64,000 nucleotides of DNA from Calothrix sp. PCC 7716 (GCF_019977735.1 NZ_AP025018.1:9614580-9678579), one strand, 5' to 3'; positions 8,410-17,610 are shown, counted from the stretch's first letter. Notes: generated by a model not told the origin, from the sequence alone. Made by a program: numbers and translations.

Positions 8410-9499
8410 CTATAGCTTTAGCAAGAAGGGGAGGTACAGATTCTCCAATTTGAGATGACATTTCTGTGTATGTACCTAAAAAGTGAAATTTATCGGGAAA
8501 TGAGTGTAACCTTGCTGCTTCACGTATTGTTATAGTTCTATCTTGTGTGGGATGGAAAAATCTACCCGAGCCTGGATGAAATACCCATCTTGTAATTGTT
8601 CTCGCTGGTTTATCCCAATATAATCTACCATAGGCGCCACTGTAATGTTTTTTAGGCGCCAGTTCTGGTGGTAAATGTTTTGCATCTTGCCCTTCTTTTA
8701 AAACACGAACTCTTGCTATTTGAACAGGACTCAAAGCACGAGCGACATGATTTACAAGTTTTGTACTTTCAAAGCGCATCATAGCTTGATATATACTATT
8801 TACCTGTAATGGATAATTATCTTCGCTATATTCTTGTCCTGCATCTAATGGTGGTAAATCTCCAATTGCATCTCTGACTGTAACAATTGAAGAAATACTA
8901 TTATCAAATAAATTAAGTTGCTTCGTAGATTTTTCTTCTGAATGCGTAGGTTTAGGAAAACAAGGTGTTTTATCTAAGCTGGCAATAAAAAAAGCTCTCG
9001 TTCTTGTTTGGGGTATTCCATAATGTGCTGCATTTAATGAAGCGGAAGCAACTTTATAACCGAATGACTCTAGTTGCTTAGTAATTTCATACCTAACTAC
9101 ACCTTTATAAGCATTTAATATCTCAGGTACATTTTCCATTACTACATAAATCGGTCGAAACTCTTCTACAAACTCTAAAAAAGTTTTGTAAAGTTGATTG
9201 CGAGACTCATCAAGACTACGACAACCCGCAGGAATATTTCTAGAAAAACCTTGACAAGGTGGGCCACCAATCACTACCGTTAATTCTTCCGGTTGTAAAC
9301 CAAGCCATTCACGTAATTCTCTCGGATTTACTTTACATATATCATCATTGACAATTTTTGCACTTGGGTAGTTATGCTTATATGTTGCCAAAGCTTTTTT
9401 ATCAATCTCAATGGCACACAATGATTCAAAATCTGCCAGATGAAACCCTGTAGTTAATCCGCCGGCGCCTGCAAATAAATCTATTAACTTGTATTTCAT
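8381..9499 (-). CDS. DNA (cytosine-5)-methyltransferase
   Basis: A clear m5C methyltransferase. Motif I is DLFAGAGGLTTGF, motif IV GGPPCQGFS with the catalytic Cys, and motif VI MENVPEIL. Motif VIII is QTRTRAFFIA, then RTITIREAARLHSFPD and a final GESVPPLLAKAIA (motif X). The variable target-recognition region lies between motifs VIII and IX. The ATG at 9499 puts motif I at its usual distance from the start; an upstream ATG at 9535 would add 12 residues. It converges on and overlaps the putative endonuclease gene. The recognition sequence cannot be read from the protein. GGCGCC, hugely over-represented here, is the obvious candidate. Confidence 0.92.
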   Translation of the reverse strand: MKYKLIDLFAGAGGLTTGFHLADFESLCAIEIDKKALATYKHNYPSAKIVNDDICKVNPRELREWLGLQPEELTVVIGGPPCQGFSRNIPAGCRSLDESRNQLYKTFLEFVEEFRPIYVVMENVPEILNAYKGVVRYEITKQLESFGYKVASASLNAAHYGIPQTRTRAFFIASLDKTPCFPKPTHSEEKSTKQLNLFDNSISSIVTVRDAIGDLPPLDAGQEYSEDNYPLQVNSIYQAMMRFESTKLVNHVARALSPVQIARVRVLKEGQDAKHLPPELAPKKHYSGAYGRLYWDKPARTITRWVFHPGSGRFFHPTQDRTITIREAARLHSFPDKFHFLGTYTEMSSQIGESVPPLLAKAIATCLIQDSH

Positions 9500-9642
9500 G
9501 TGCAGAATATTATAGTAATTAATTAGTACTGTCAATAAGTATAACAGTTTAATACTACTTTATTAAATAGGCACCGCGAGTTATGCAATCATAATATTTA
9601 CCCATAACTTATTGAAAATGGCGCTTTCTAGCTGTGAAACTT

Positions 9643-11025
9643 TTAAATTTCAACTAATTCAGAAGCGATAGCATTGAGTTGTATATCTGTAGCATCTTCT
9701 GCATCAATTAAATGAAGGTAAAATAATTCGCTGAACTCGGACACTGCTACATATGCTTTACCCATTTGTCCTAATGGTAAATTCCAGGCTACTATTGTAA
9801 TCTCATCCCAAAAATTCAGTGGTTTTGGTTTAACTAATCCTCCTATTACGCCCAACCTAGTGGCGCCATATTTTTCACGTAGTAATGCAGCAGCTTCATG
9901 TACTAATTGCCACACTTGTGCTTTATATTCTTGGATATTTTGCACAGAAAATCTTTGAGTTAGTAATGCTTCTACCCACTCACGCGGATGTAATAATTTA
10001 ACTGACTCAACTAACCCAAACGTCATTAAAAACATTCCAATAAGTCCTTTAATTCCGTCTCTGCTACCTATATAAGGTTTACCATCCATAAATTCAAACT
10101 TTGGCTCTGGACACCAGTATATATAATCTTCAAACATAATTGGTACAGGTTCCTCCAATGCCGGAGCAAATCCTAATTCACTTCTACTCCAATCAATTCC
10201 TTCACCGACAGGTTTCATACTGCCAACTTTGGAAGCATCGCTAGCTACCTCAAATAAATCATTTTCTGATAAATAAGTAAAATCGTCTGCTGCTTCCCAA
10301 AGTTTTGCTGGTAAAAACGTTAAACCTGGAATACTAGAAACTTCGTAACGTCCGTCTAAAAGGTGTTGCGGTTGGTACACTCCATCTTTTAACCTAAGAA
10401 ACTCTATATTTTCCTGCTCTACATCAAAAATCCAATATTCGGGGACACCTGCTGCTTGATAGTACGAACGCTTAACTTCTGTATCGTAACTTTCATGACC
10501 TGGGGTGACAAACTCAATTATCAACTCGGCAGGCCCATCTAAATAATAATCGTATATACGGTTTAAACTTTGTGATTTATAAAATAATATATCTGGTATA
10601 AAGGCATTGGCGCCTAAACGGTTAACAAAACCACCACCCAAAGATTCTCCTATTTCTGTTCGTCTTAACCCAAATAATGCCATATAAAGAGTTTGTCGGA
10701 TATTACTGCACTTTCGGCCTCTACGTGTAAGTTTAGTAACTTCAGGTGTAAAATTTATTCCAGATGCCCAATTACGTATAGCTGAAGCGTCTATTGCGTT
10801 GAAATCTGGTACTACAGGTGCCTCAAATGCTGAACTGAGTGCTTGCCACCAAAGTTGTTCCGGCGCCAAAGCTACCGCAGATAATGCTCCCCAACCCCGT
10901 AAAATTTGATTGAACAGTAAACGACTTAAAGACTTGTTTTTACCAATTATCAACTGTCCATCAACTAGTTCGATTTTTGTTTTTGCCTGCCATTGCAAGT
11001 ATTCGTCTAATAACTCAGAAGTCAT
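9643..11025 (-). CDS. Uma2-family protein with degenerate nucleotidyltransferase-like tail
   Basis: The first about 240 residues are a Uma2 (DUF820) PD-(D/E)XK nuclease-like domain. IELVDGQLI comes early, then FIPDILFY, AELIIEFVTPGHESYDTEVK and GVPEYWIFDVE. A second Uma2-like N-terminal motif (MFEDYIYWCPEPKFEFMDGK) follows near residue 300. The last about 90 residues (LREKYGATRLGVIGGLVK, FWDEITIVAWNLPLG) resemble the start of a minimal nucleotidyltransferase. There the usual GS is changed to GG and the usual SDIDLAV-type acidic pair to DEITIV, so it is probably inactive. The ATG at 11025 is preferred over a GTG at 11043. Biological role unknown. Confidence 0.65.
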   Translation of the reverse strand: MTSELLDEYLQWQAKTKIELVDGQLIIGKNKSLSRLLFNQILRGWGALSAVALAPEQLWWQALSSAFEAPVVPDFNAIDASAIRNWASGINFTPEVTKLTRRGRKCSNIRQTLYMALFGLRRTEIGESLGGGFVNRLGANAFIPDILFYKSQSLNRIYDYYLDGPAELIIEFVTPGHESYDTEVKRSYYQAAGVPEYWIFDVEQENIEFLRLKDGVYQPQHLLDGRYEVSSIPGLTFLPAKLWEAADDFTYLSENDLFEVASDASKVGSMKPVGEGIDWSRSELGFAPALEEPVPIMFEDYIYWCPEPKFEFMDGKPYIGSRDGIKGLIGMFLMTFGLVESVKLLHPREWVEALLTQRFSVQNIQEYKAQVWQLVHEAAALLREKYGATRLGVIGGLVKPKPLNFWDEITIVAWNLPLGQMGKAYVAVSEFSELFYLHLIDAEDATDIQLNAIASELVEI

Positions 11026-11165
11026 AACAAAGTTTCTATACACGACATTCTTTTATTTTAGATTGCATAAGTTGGGTGTGCTTAGACGTATTAAGTAATG
11101 TAGGGGCAATTTATCCTTACTCTTATTGATTAATTAATATCTGTCGCAATTTATACAAATTTTAT

Positions 11166-12890
11166 ATGACTTACACACAAGTGCCTACAACTAAAAACAT
11201 TTACGAAAAGTCTTTGGTAACTGCGGAAGATTGGTTTCAGGTTGGTAACAAGTTTTATGATGACCAACAGTATGAAGAGGCAATAGGGTTTTATCAAAAA
11301 GCGCTACAAATTCAACCCGATTACTTTGATGCTCTAATAAATATAGGTTTTATTTTAGGTCATTTACAACGGTTTGACGATGCATTGGAATGTTTTGACC
11401 AATGCATTGCTTCATATAGCAGTCACCTTATGGGTTGGTTTGGTCGTGGTCAAGCGCTCAGGTACTTAGGGCGCCCTACTGAAGCGGTATTAGCTTACAA
11501 TCAAGCTATCAAAATTCAACCAGATAGTGCTGCTCCTTGGAGATATCGTGGTTTAGCGTTGGCTGCTTCACAACTCTACAGTGATGCAGTTTCGTCTTAT
11601 GACCAATCACTTTTACGCTATCGTGATGATTATTATACCTGGTGGATTCGCGGTATTTCCCTTGGATCTTTGGGTAAAAACGAAGCTGCGATTATTTCGT
11701 ATGACCAATCTATTGCTCTGAAACCTGATTTTCATGAAGCTTGGCATTATCGCGCAGGCGCCTTGTGGAGTTTGCTACGCTATGAAGAAGCTATTTTAGA
11801 TTATGAGGAAGCTATTAAGTGTAACTCTAAATACTGGGAAGCATGGTATTGTCGCGGCAATTTGATGTTGGATATTAAAGATTATGAAGGTGCTATTGAG
11901 TCCTATAACCAGGCTATTCATATTCAACCCGAATTTTCTGAAACTTGGAAAAATCGTGGAGATGCGCTTTTTGAGTTAGGCAGAATTCAAGATGCATTGA
12001 CTTCTTATCGACGCGCAATTGATATTAAACCAGATAATGTTGATGCATGGTATAAATGCGGTATGGTTTTGATGGAGTTAAAATTATACCAAGAGTCATT
12101 AACCGCATTTGAAACGACTGTTGAAATAAATCCTAATTTACCTGGTGCTTGGTTAGGTTGTGCTTATGTGCTGCAAGAGCTTCAACGTCATGAAGAAGCG
12201 CTTACTGCTTGTGATTGTACAATTGCTATTCAACCTGATTATGAGAAAGTTTGGTCTGTTCGTGGTTATTCTTTAGGTGCCTTAAAACGTTACTCAGAAG
12301 CACTTAGTTCTTACGAACAAGCAATTCGCTTAGAACCGCATGATGCAGTGGTATGGAATCTTCGGGGTTTGGCACTTTACTATTTGCAACGTGACGATGA
12401 AGCAATTAAGTCTTATGACCGTGCAATTGAACTATGTAAAGATTATGGCGATGCTTGGAAAAATCGTGCTTTTTCGCTTTATTATTTGCAAAAATATGAA
12501 GATGCTGTCTTAAATACCGACCGTGCCATAGAACTTGGACAAGGAAATAATTATTTACTATGGTTTTATCGCGGTGTAGCTTTGATGGAATTAGATAGAA
12601 ACGAAGAAGCATTAGTATCCTTGAACCGTTCAATTCAACTCAAAGGTGATTATCCCAACGCTTTTTATTATCGTGGTCGAGTATTACATTCTATGAAACA
12701 GTATACTGAAGCTATTTCATCATTTGACCAAGCATTGCGACTAGATTCTGTTTTTGTAATGGCTTGGTTATGGTGCGGTCACAGTTTGAATGAATTAGGG
12801 CGCCGTGAAGATGCTATTTATGCTTATGACCGAGCTATTAAATTAGACCCAAATTGTAGCGCTGCCTGGTTAGCACGTGACACAGCCTAA
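11166..12890 (+). CDS. Tetratricopeptide repeat protein
   Basis: 574 residues made almost entirely of about 15 TPR units of 34-35 residues. Each has the pattern W..RG..L..L.R.EEAI.SYD.AI.L.PD (examples: WFGRGQALRYLGRPTEAVLA, WKNRGDALFELGRIQDALTS). It should fold as an alpha-solenoid that binds other proteins. No enzymatic domain, signal peptide or membrane segment is seen. It is a single-gene unit between the Uma2 protein and a convergent secreted protein. The repeat number makes it prone to copy-number change by recombination. Confidence 0.9.
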   Translation: MTYTQVPTTKNIYEKSLVTAEDWFQVGNKFYDDQQYEEAIGFYQKALQIQPDYFDALINIGFILGHLQRFDDALECFDQCIASYSSHLMGWFGRGQALRYLGRPTEAVLAYNQAIKIQPDSAAPWRYRGLALAASQLYSDAVSSYDQSLLRYRDDYYTWWIRGISLGSLGKNEAAIISYDQSIALKPDFHEAWHYRAGALWSLLRYEEAILDYEEAIKCNSKYWEAWYCRGNLMLDIKDYEGAIESYNQAIHIQPEFSETWKNRGDALFELGRIQDALTSYRRAIDIKPDNVDAWYKCGMVLMELKLYQESLTAFETTVEINPNLPGAWLGCAYVLQELQRHEEALTACDCTIAIQPDYEKVWSVRGYSLGALKRYSEALSSYEQAIRLEPHDAVVWNLRGLALYYLQRDDEAIKSYDRAIELCKDYGDAWKNRAFSLYYLQKYEDAVLNTDRAIELGQGNNYLLWFYRGVALMELDRNEEALVSLNRSIQLKGDYPNAFYYRGRVLHSMKQYTEAISSFDQALRLDSVFVMAWLWCGHSLNELGRREDAIYAYDRAIKLDPNCSAAWLARDTA

Positions 12891-12921
12891 AACCCTGTGC
12901 AATATGCGCTACACTAAGCAT

Positions 12922-13293
12922 TTATTTTAACGTTCCTTGTTCTTGAAGTATTAATTTTCCACTTTTAAGAACTTGTAGTTTGTTATCTGCTGTTATTCGG
13001 TAAAGATATTGATTGTTGCGGAACTCATGACGAATTAAACGACCTGGAGTATACTCATCAACACCCTGAGTGTATATTGCTTTGCCAGGTAAATTAATTG
13101 ACTTACCTCTTTTTAAATTTTTCAAGACATATATATAATTAATACAAATTGGCTGTCCTTCACAATTTGCTTTAATCTTGATACTATAATTTTTTGTTTT
13201 TAATGTTCCTGCATTCGCAACCCCGGCAAATAAAGTTGCGCTAATGATAGTTAACAAAAAGAAATATTTTACGTTGTTTTTGAGGTTAAACAT
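12922..13293 (-). CDS. Small secreted protein of unknown function
   Basis: A 123-residue product from the ATG at 13293; a TTG at 13326 would add 11 residues. It has a typical signal peptide: basic NLKNNVK, hydrophobic YFFLLTIISATLFAG and the cleavage site VANA/GT. The mature part of about 90 residues is basic, beta-rich in appearance and contains two close cysteines (CEGQPIC) that may form a disulphide outside the cytoplasm. The family is not recognised. Confidence 0.6.
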   Translation of the reverse strand: MFNLKNNVKYFFLLTIISATLFAGVANAGTLKTKNYSIKIKANCEGQPICINYIYVLKNLKRGKSINLPGKAIYTQGVDEYTPGRLIRHEFRNNQYLYRITADNKLQVLKSGKLILQEQGTLK

Positions 13294-13546
13294 CTTACGC
13301 TTTGTATCTATTGATATTACTTTCAACTTTCAATCTGTTTTTTATTTTGTCCACTGTTTAAATTGCTTCGTTTTACCAAAGCTTCTTTTTCAGCAATTAT
13401 AAATCATCTGAATACTTTTATTAAAGTCTCTTACTATACATTCTCTAAAGTGTCCTTAGAATTATTACATTAATAGTAATCATTCTAAAAACAATGCCGC
13501 TTGATGTCGCCAATATATTATTAAAGGTGTTAGTCACGTACCAGTT

Positions 13547-13858
13547 TTATGGCAATATCGTAACTCCTGCCTTGTTTTTACGTGGTTTTCCACTGCGTGG
13601 ACGTTCGATTAGTGTTTGCTCTAAATTTTCTTCACAGAACTGTTTACGAGTTCTCTCAACTGTTGTTACAGATGTATATAGGGTCTTGGCTATTGCTTCA
13701 TCTGTACTACCTTCATGTGCCATTAGTAGTGTATGCGCGCGACGGATTGTCCTAGCACTAGCTTTTCCTTTCTTTACTAAGTCAAGTAGCTGCATCCGTT
13801 GCTCGTCACTTAGAACAACTTTGTGCTTTTTGTTCATATTTTGTATTTGCGTCGTCAC
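13547..13858 (-). pseudogene. IS630-type transposase N-terminal fragment
   Basis: The frame encodes a helix-turn-helix module typical of IS630/Tc1-like transposases: LSDEQRMQLLDLVKKGKASA, RTIRRAHTLLMAHEG, AIAKTLYTSVTTVERTRKQF and ERPRSGKPRKN. It stops right after the linker (13547). The DDE catalytic part is absent, so the element is dead. It marks a past insertion next to the RmlD-like gene. A GTG (13858) and an inner ATG are both possible starts. Confidence 0.75.
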
Positions 13859-13903
13859 ATATTAATATATCACAACCCATCAAAATTTATTTGAGGCGTG
13901 TTT

Positions 13904-14779
13904 TTATGGCGTTACGCACCCTACCAATTCTTCTTTTATTGATAACGGGTTGTATCCTAATGTAAATGCTATTGTACTGTCGAATGATACATCTGCGGGA
14001 CGTGGTGCCGACATTTGCACGTCTTGCTGTTTACATGCTTTTAGATTTGTATCTGGTAGTTGAAATGCTTCAATCATTAACTTTCCGAAGTCGTAGCGAG
14101 ATATTCTTTCTCTCCCACCTAGGTGAATAATACCGTGATATTGTTTTTCTATCATTAATAATAATCCCTTGGCAGCTGTTGTTCCACTTGCTGGTGTTCT
14201 AAATTCATCGGTAAATAATTTTAACTCTTTTCCAGATTGCAGCGTTTGTATAAACCCTTGCATGAAACTTTTTGCTGTCGGTGTTGCGGCGCCAAACATT
14301 AATGGCATTCTACATATAGCTGTTTCGGGATATTCTTTTAACATTGCTTGCTCTGCTAATACCTTTTGTTCCCCGTATAAATTCACAGGGTTGACTATAT
14401 CGGTTTCTTTATATGGTGCATTTTTACCATCGAATACCAGGTCAGTTGATGTAAATGCACATGGTATAGAATACTCAGCGCACAATCCTGCTATGTTTGC
14501 TGATGCTGTGACATTAATTGCGTGAGACTCTTCTGGATGGTTTTGACAGTAGTTTGGTTGCGAAATTGCTGCTGTATGAATTACTGCATCTGGTTTAATA
14601 TTTATAAAGATTTGTTTCAGTTGTTCAAAGTCTGATAAATTAGCTTTTAGTAGACTGGCGCCATTTACTTCTAACGTGTGCGAGTTATATGTACCGTAAA
14701 CTTCGTAGTGTTCGCGTCCTACCTGAATTATATGCCACCCTAGAAAACCGCTGGCGCCTGTAATTAGTAATTTTTTCAT
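13904..14779 (-). CDS. RmlD-like SDR sugar-nucleotide reductase
   Basis: An extended short-chain dehydrogenase. The nucleotide-binding motif GASGFLGWH is at residues 8-16. DAVIHTAAISQPNYC and a catalytic YGEQK (YxxxK) near residue 136 follow, with the Ser/Thr partner in FTSTDLVFDG. Length (291) and motif order match dTDP-4-dehydrorhamnose reductase-like proteins. The reaction would be NAD(P)H-dependent reduction of a nucleotide sugar, though the substrate is not certain and no other rhamnose genes are nearby. The last residues (VGCVTP) are encoded by a GTGCGTAACGC repeat, so the original C-terminus was probably replaced or trimmed. Confidence 0.8.
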   Translation of the reverse strand: MKKLLITGASGFLGWHIIQVGREHYEVYGTYNSHTLEVNGASLLKANLSDFEQLKQIFINIKPDAVIHTAAISQPNYCQNHPEESHAINVTASANIAGLCAEYSIPCAFTSTDLVFDGKNAPYKETDIVNPVNLYGEQKVLAEQAMLKEYPETAICRMPLMFGAATPTAKSFMQGFIQTLQSGKELKLFTDEFRTPASGTTAAKGLLLMIEKQYHGIIHLGGRERISRYDFGKLMIEAFQLPDTNLKACKQQDVQMSAPRPADVSFDSTIAFTLGYNPLSIKEELVGCVTP

Positions 14780-14818
14780 TTACCTAAACGCTTTAAAATA
14801 CTGAGAACATTGTATAAC

Positions 14819-15064
14819 TCATTGCCTGGATTGTATAAATAGAACAAACGAGAAAATCCATATACTGGTGTCTGTTGCTTGACTAATTTGATAAAAAGAA
14901 AACTGGCGCCGTTTGTGATCTAGTCGTTGCTTTTCCGCGTCTGTAATTTGTGGTAAATTATCCTGCCACTCTGGAAAAAATTGCTCATCGTAAACTATCT
15001 GGAGTCCATAATTTGTTTCTAACTCCAATAAAGTAACTTCTTTGGCTTGTACTGTTGTAGTCAT
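14819..15064 (-). pseudogene. Truncated PD-(D/E)XK-like cyanobacterial protein, N-terminus only
   Basis: The first about 50 residues (TLLELETNYGLQIVYDEQFF, PEWQDNLPQITDAEKQRLD) match, from memory, the N-terminus of a common cyanobacterial family of about 200 residues often named restriction endonuclease-like. After RLDHK the sequence loses this similarity at a GGCGCC and ends at residue 81. The nuclease core (PD..ExK) is missing, so the gene is a remnant. The intact PD-(D/E)XK-like gene at 25399 is a possible distant relative. Confidence 0.55.
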
Positions 15065-15116
15065 AATTTATGAAAGCGGAGATGCTATAGCGTAACGTAT
15101 AGTATCAGCTTACTAT

Positions 15117-15668
15117 TTAAATTAAATTAGAGCTATCCTCATGTAAAAATTTTATAGTATCTTCGCACCACTTTAACCATTCAATTTCGTAGCGTATTCC
15201 CTGCTGAAGTGTTAAATAGCGGTACTTTTCTGCCAAAGGTAAAGTTTGCAGGTTTACAAAATGCTTCTCTTCTATTGCTCGATACGCTTTTAACTTGTCT
15301 TGGTGCTGTGCGCGGTGATTTTCTAATTCTTTAATAATTTTGTGTTTCGGCGCCACCTCACCCGCGAATACTTTTACCAGCAACTCATCTTTTATTGGAC
15401 TAACTTCAGATGGTTCTAATATCCATTTACGAAGATATTCCTTTCCTGCCTCTGTAACCGAGAATACCTTCTTATCTGGGCGCCCTTCTTGCCTAATTAC
15501 TTCTGCAACAATATGTCCCTCTTCCTCTAACTTACTCAATTCTCGATAAATCTGCTGCTGCGTTGCGTGCCAAAAAAAACCTACAGTAGAAGCAAACTGC
15601 TTCGACAAATCATAACCACTACACGCTGAATCTAATAATGCCGCCAAAATCGCATGAGATATTGCCAT
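15117..15668 (-). CDS. PadR-family transcriptional regulator
   Basis: 183 residues. The N-terminal winged helix covers about residues 5-85 (ILAALLDSACSGYDLSKQF, QQQIYRELSKLEEEGHI, GRPDKKVFSVTEAGKEYL). The C-terminal helical dimerisation domain is of the Vir type (HRAQHQDKLKAYRAIEEKHF, GIRYEIEWLKWCEDTI). It probably represses itself or a neighbour in response to a small aromatic or other ligand. No obvious target enzyme is adjacent. A dyad 50 bp upstream is a likely operator. It is probably transcribed alone. Confidence 0.88.
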   Translation of the reverse strand: MAISHAILAALLDSACSGYDLSKQFASTVGFFWHATQQQIYRELSKLEEEGHIVAEVIRQEGRPDKKVFSVTEAGKEYLRKWILEPSEVSPIKDELLVKVFAGEVAPKHKIIKELENHRAQHQDKLKAYRAIEEKHFVNLQTLPLAEKYRYLTLQQGIRYEIEWLKWCEDTIKFLHEDSSNLI

Positions 15669-15716
15669 AACTTAATTCTATTCTTTCCTTACCTTTTATA
15701 AATCAAACTTTATTTA

Positions 15717-15738
15717 TATACTCACTTTGTTGAGTATA
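15717..15738. promoter_or_regulatory. Probable PadR autoregulatory operator
   Basis: TATACTCA-CTTTGT-TGAGTATA is a perfect 8-bp dyad with a 6-bp spacer, about 50 bp upstream of the padR-like start at 15668. Its position fits an autorepression site. It is an inference from symmetry and location only. Confidence 0.5.
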
Positions 15739-15812
15739 CAGTATAAAACACGAATGTAGGTGCTAGTTAGAAAAGAATTGGGTATTACAATTTGACAGCC
15801 AATGGTTATCAA

Positions 15813-15953
15813 CAGGACTTACGTAAAAATCCTAGAACCCAGGTTTCTGCGCCTAAGTCCTGGTCAAATTTGGAAAATTTAATAATTAAGTTATAATACA
15901 TCAAAAAGATGTAACAAATAGATATATTTATTGTGGTTTTTACGTAAGTTCTG
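15813..15953. mobile_element. MITE-like element of 141 bp
   Basis: The terminal inverted repeats CAGGACTTACGTAAAAA (15813-15829) and TTTTTACGTAAGTTCTG (15937-15953) differ at one base and flank AT-rich non-coding DNA. CAGGACTTACG ends are familiar from cyanobacterial insertion elements. The right end supplies the last codons and stop of the gene at 15940, so the element probably inserted into that gene's 3' end. Confidence 0.7.
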
Positions 15954-17412
15954 AGACACCCTGAATTTGCAGCAGTACGGGATGAGAAAAAATTAAATCT
16001 TCGTACTTAGCAATGGTGTCTGGAACGTTGTGAATATTTTTCCACCGCATTTGAGTCTCTGGACAGTTCCCTTTGCTTGATAAAACCATTTGACAAAATT
16101 TTAATGCTTTGTTATCTGATTGTAATTCTTTGGAATATTGAAATTGACTGTCAGCGGTTTGGCTAAAAATCTCTACTTCTTGTTGCAGCAAATTATCTAA
16201 CGATTGTGCTAAGTCTCCCATTGTCTTGCTGTTCGTTAATTCTTTACGAATCACCTGTAATTCTTGAATAGCTTTTGTTAACGCATTTAAATTTTGGAAT
16301 TGTTCTGCTTGTGTTCCCAACTCTTCACACAAGTCTAAATATTGTTGTTGAAGTCGTGCATATTTTTCTTGTTCTTTAATTAAATCAGATAATGCGTTAT
16401 ATGCTGCTTGATATTTTTCTTCGATAAGTAGCTTTTGAATATTCTTTCTTTGTCCTAAATCTGGATATTCTGCCGATTTTTGGACGAATTTGTCTCGAAA
16501 TGAAAGCTCTAATGCTCTTTGACGCTTGATTTTATCTTGTTTTTGAATTAACTCATTCAATAATCTACACGCACTTTTATAATATTCTTTTTTAATCAAC
16601 TGCTGAAGATTATTATCATAAATCAAATCTGGATATATTGCCGCTTTTTCTGTAAACTCGTATTTAAACGAAAGTTCAACTGCATTTTCACGCTCAATTC
16701 TTTCTTTCTGCTGAATTAAATTATTTAATAAATTATGTGCTGCTCGATATTTCTCTTGTTTAACTAACTGTTTTATATTGTCATTTTTCGCTATTTCTGG
16801 ATATTGCCCAACTCTACCCAAAAACTTCTCTTTAAACGAAAGCTCTAATTCTTTCTCTCGTGCAATTTGTTTTGCTTTTGCCGTCAACTTTTCTTCGACA
16901 TAATCATAAAACTGTTTTAATAACGTTTTATCTGCATGTAAAATCTCTAATATTTTCAATAAACTAAAAACTGGATACTGTCCATATTTTGATTCTCCCC
17001 AGTAAAGAATGGGTAGAGCATCTTTTATTTCTTGCAGTCTGCGACGGTTTGCTGTAGATATACGGAACAATTTCTCAAAAGTCACTACCGACAATTCAAA
17101 GTCTGGCATAACTTTTTGTGTTAAAATCGCACGTAACTCTGTAATCTTAACTTCTTTTAATACTTTTACTATATCTTCTTTTGTCGATGACTTTGCTACC
17201 GTTAACCCTAACTCTTTCAATATCAGGTTTAATTTCTCTTTCGTTAACAACTCTAAACAAGAGTACGCAAACTCTTTGACGAGACTTGCTCCTTTATACC
17301 AGTAGCACCACCCTGCTACATACGTTAATTCACTTTCTAACTTCTCTGGTACAGCTTTCGTTCTATTTTGAGCATCCAATATTAAGAGTGCTGCTGCTTT
17401 TGCTGAATACAT
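15940..17412 (-). CDS. Protein with three 56-residue tandem repeats, C-terminus capped by MITE
   Basis: 490 residues, highly helical and charged, of no family I recognise. Residues about 190-245, 246-301 and 302-350 are a threefold repeat. Each begins ELSFK.KF, continues YPDL....NIQQLI..EKY.AA..LLN.LIQ and ends in a charged linker, so it may form a coiled or solenoid array. The N-terminal 180 residues contain a SAP/Rho-like helical segment (LNLILKELGLTVAKSSTKED). The last residues SELT and the TAA stop lie in the terminal repeat of the MITE at 15813-15953, so the natural C-terminus may be longer in relatives. Cytoplasmic; function unknown. Confidence 0.7.
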   Translation of the reverse strand: MYSAKAAALLILDAQNRTKAVPEKLESELTYVAGWCYWYKGASLVKEFAYSCLELLTKEKLNLILKELGLTVAKSSTKEDIVKVLKEVKITELRAILTQKVMPDFELSVVTFEKLFRISTANRRRLQEIKDALPILYWGESKYGQYPVFSLLKILEILHADKTLLKQFYDYVEEKLTAKAKQIAREKELELSFKEKFLGRVGQYPEIAKNDNIKQLVKQEKYRAAHNLLNNLIQQKERIERENAVELSFKYEFTEKAAIYPDLIYDNNLQQLIKKEYYKSACRLLNELIQKQDKIKRQRALELSFRDKFVQKSAEYPDLGQRKNIQKLLIEEKYQAAYNALSDLIKEQEKYARLQQQYLDLCEELGTQAEQFQNLNALTKAIQELQVIRKELTNSKTMGDLAQSLDNLLQQEVEIFSQTADSQFQYSKELQSDNKALKFCQMVLSSKGNCPETQMRWKNIHNVPDTIAKYEDLIFSHPVLLQIQGVSELT

Positions 17413-17518
17413 AATTCTGCCTTAATTTCAACATTCTATAAATTCTCTTTGTTAAGAAATGTATCGAAGACTGTCTATTTTCCTCTTATTCTCGCACATC
17501 TTACCTAAAACAACCACA

Positions 17519-17610
17519 TTGGCAACGGATTAGAAACGGATGTAACGGATAGGTTATTGGTTACGAAGAAAATGTTGTTTTTACGCTATATATTTTGTAT
17601 CCGTTGCCAA
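17519..17610. repeat. TTGGCAACGGAT inverted repeat
   Basis: TTGGCAACGGAT (17519-17530) and ATCCGTTGCCAA (17599-17610) are perfect inverse arms around 68 bp that also contain ACGGATGTAACGGATAG. The same element occurs at 51935-52015. It can form a long hairpin between two minus-strand genes. Confidence 0.65.
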
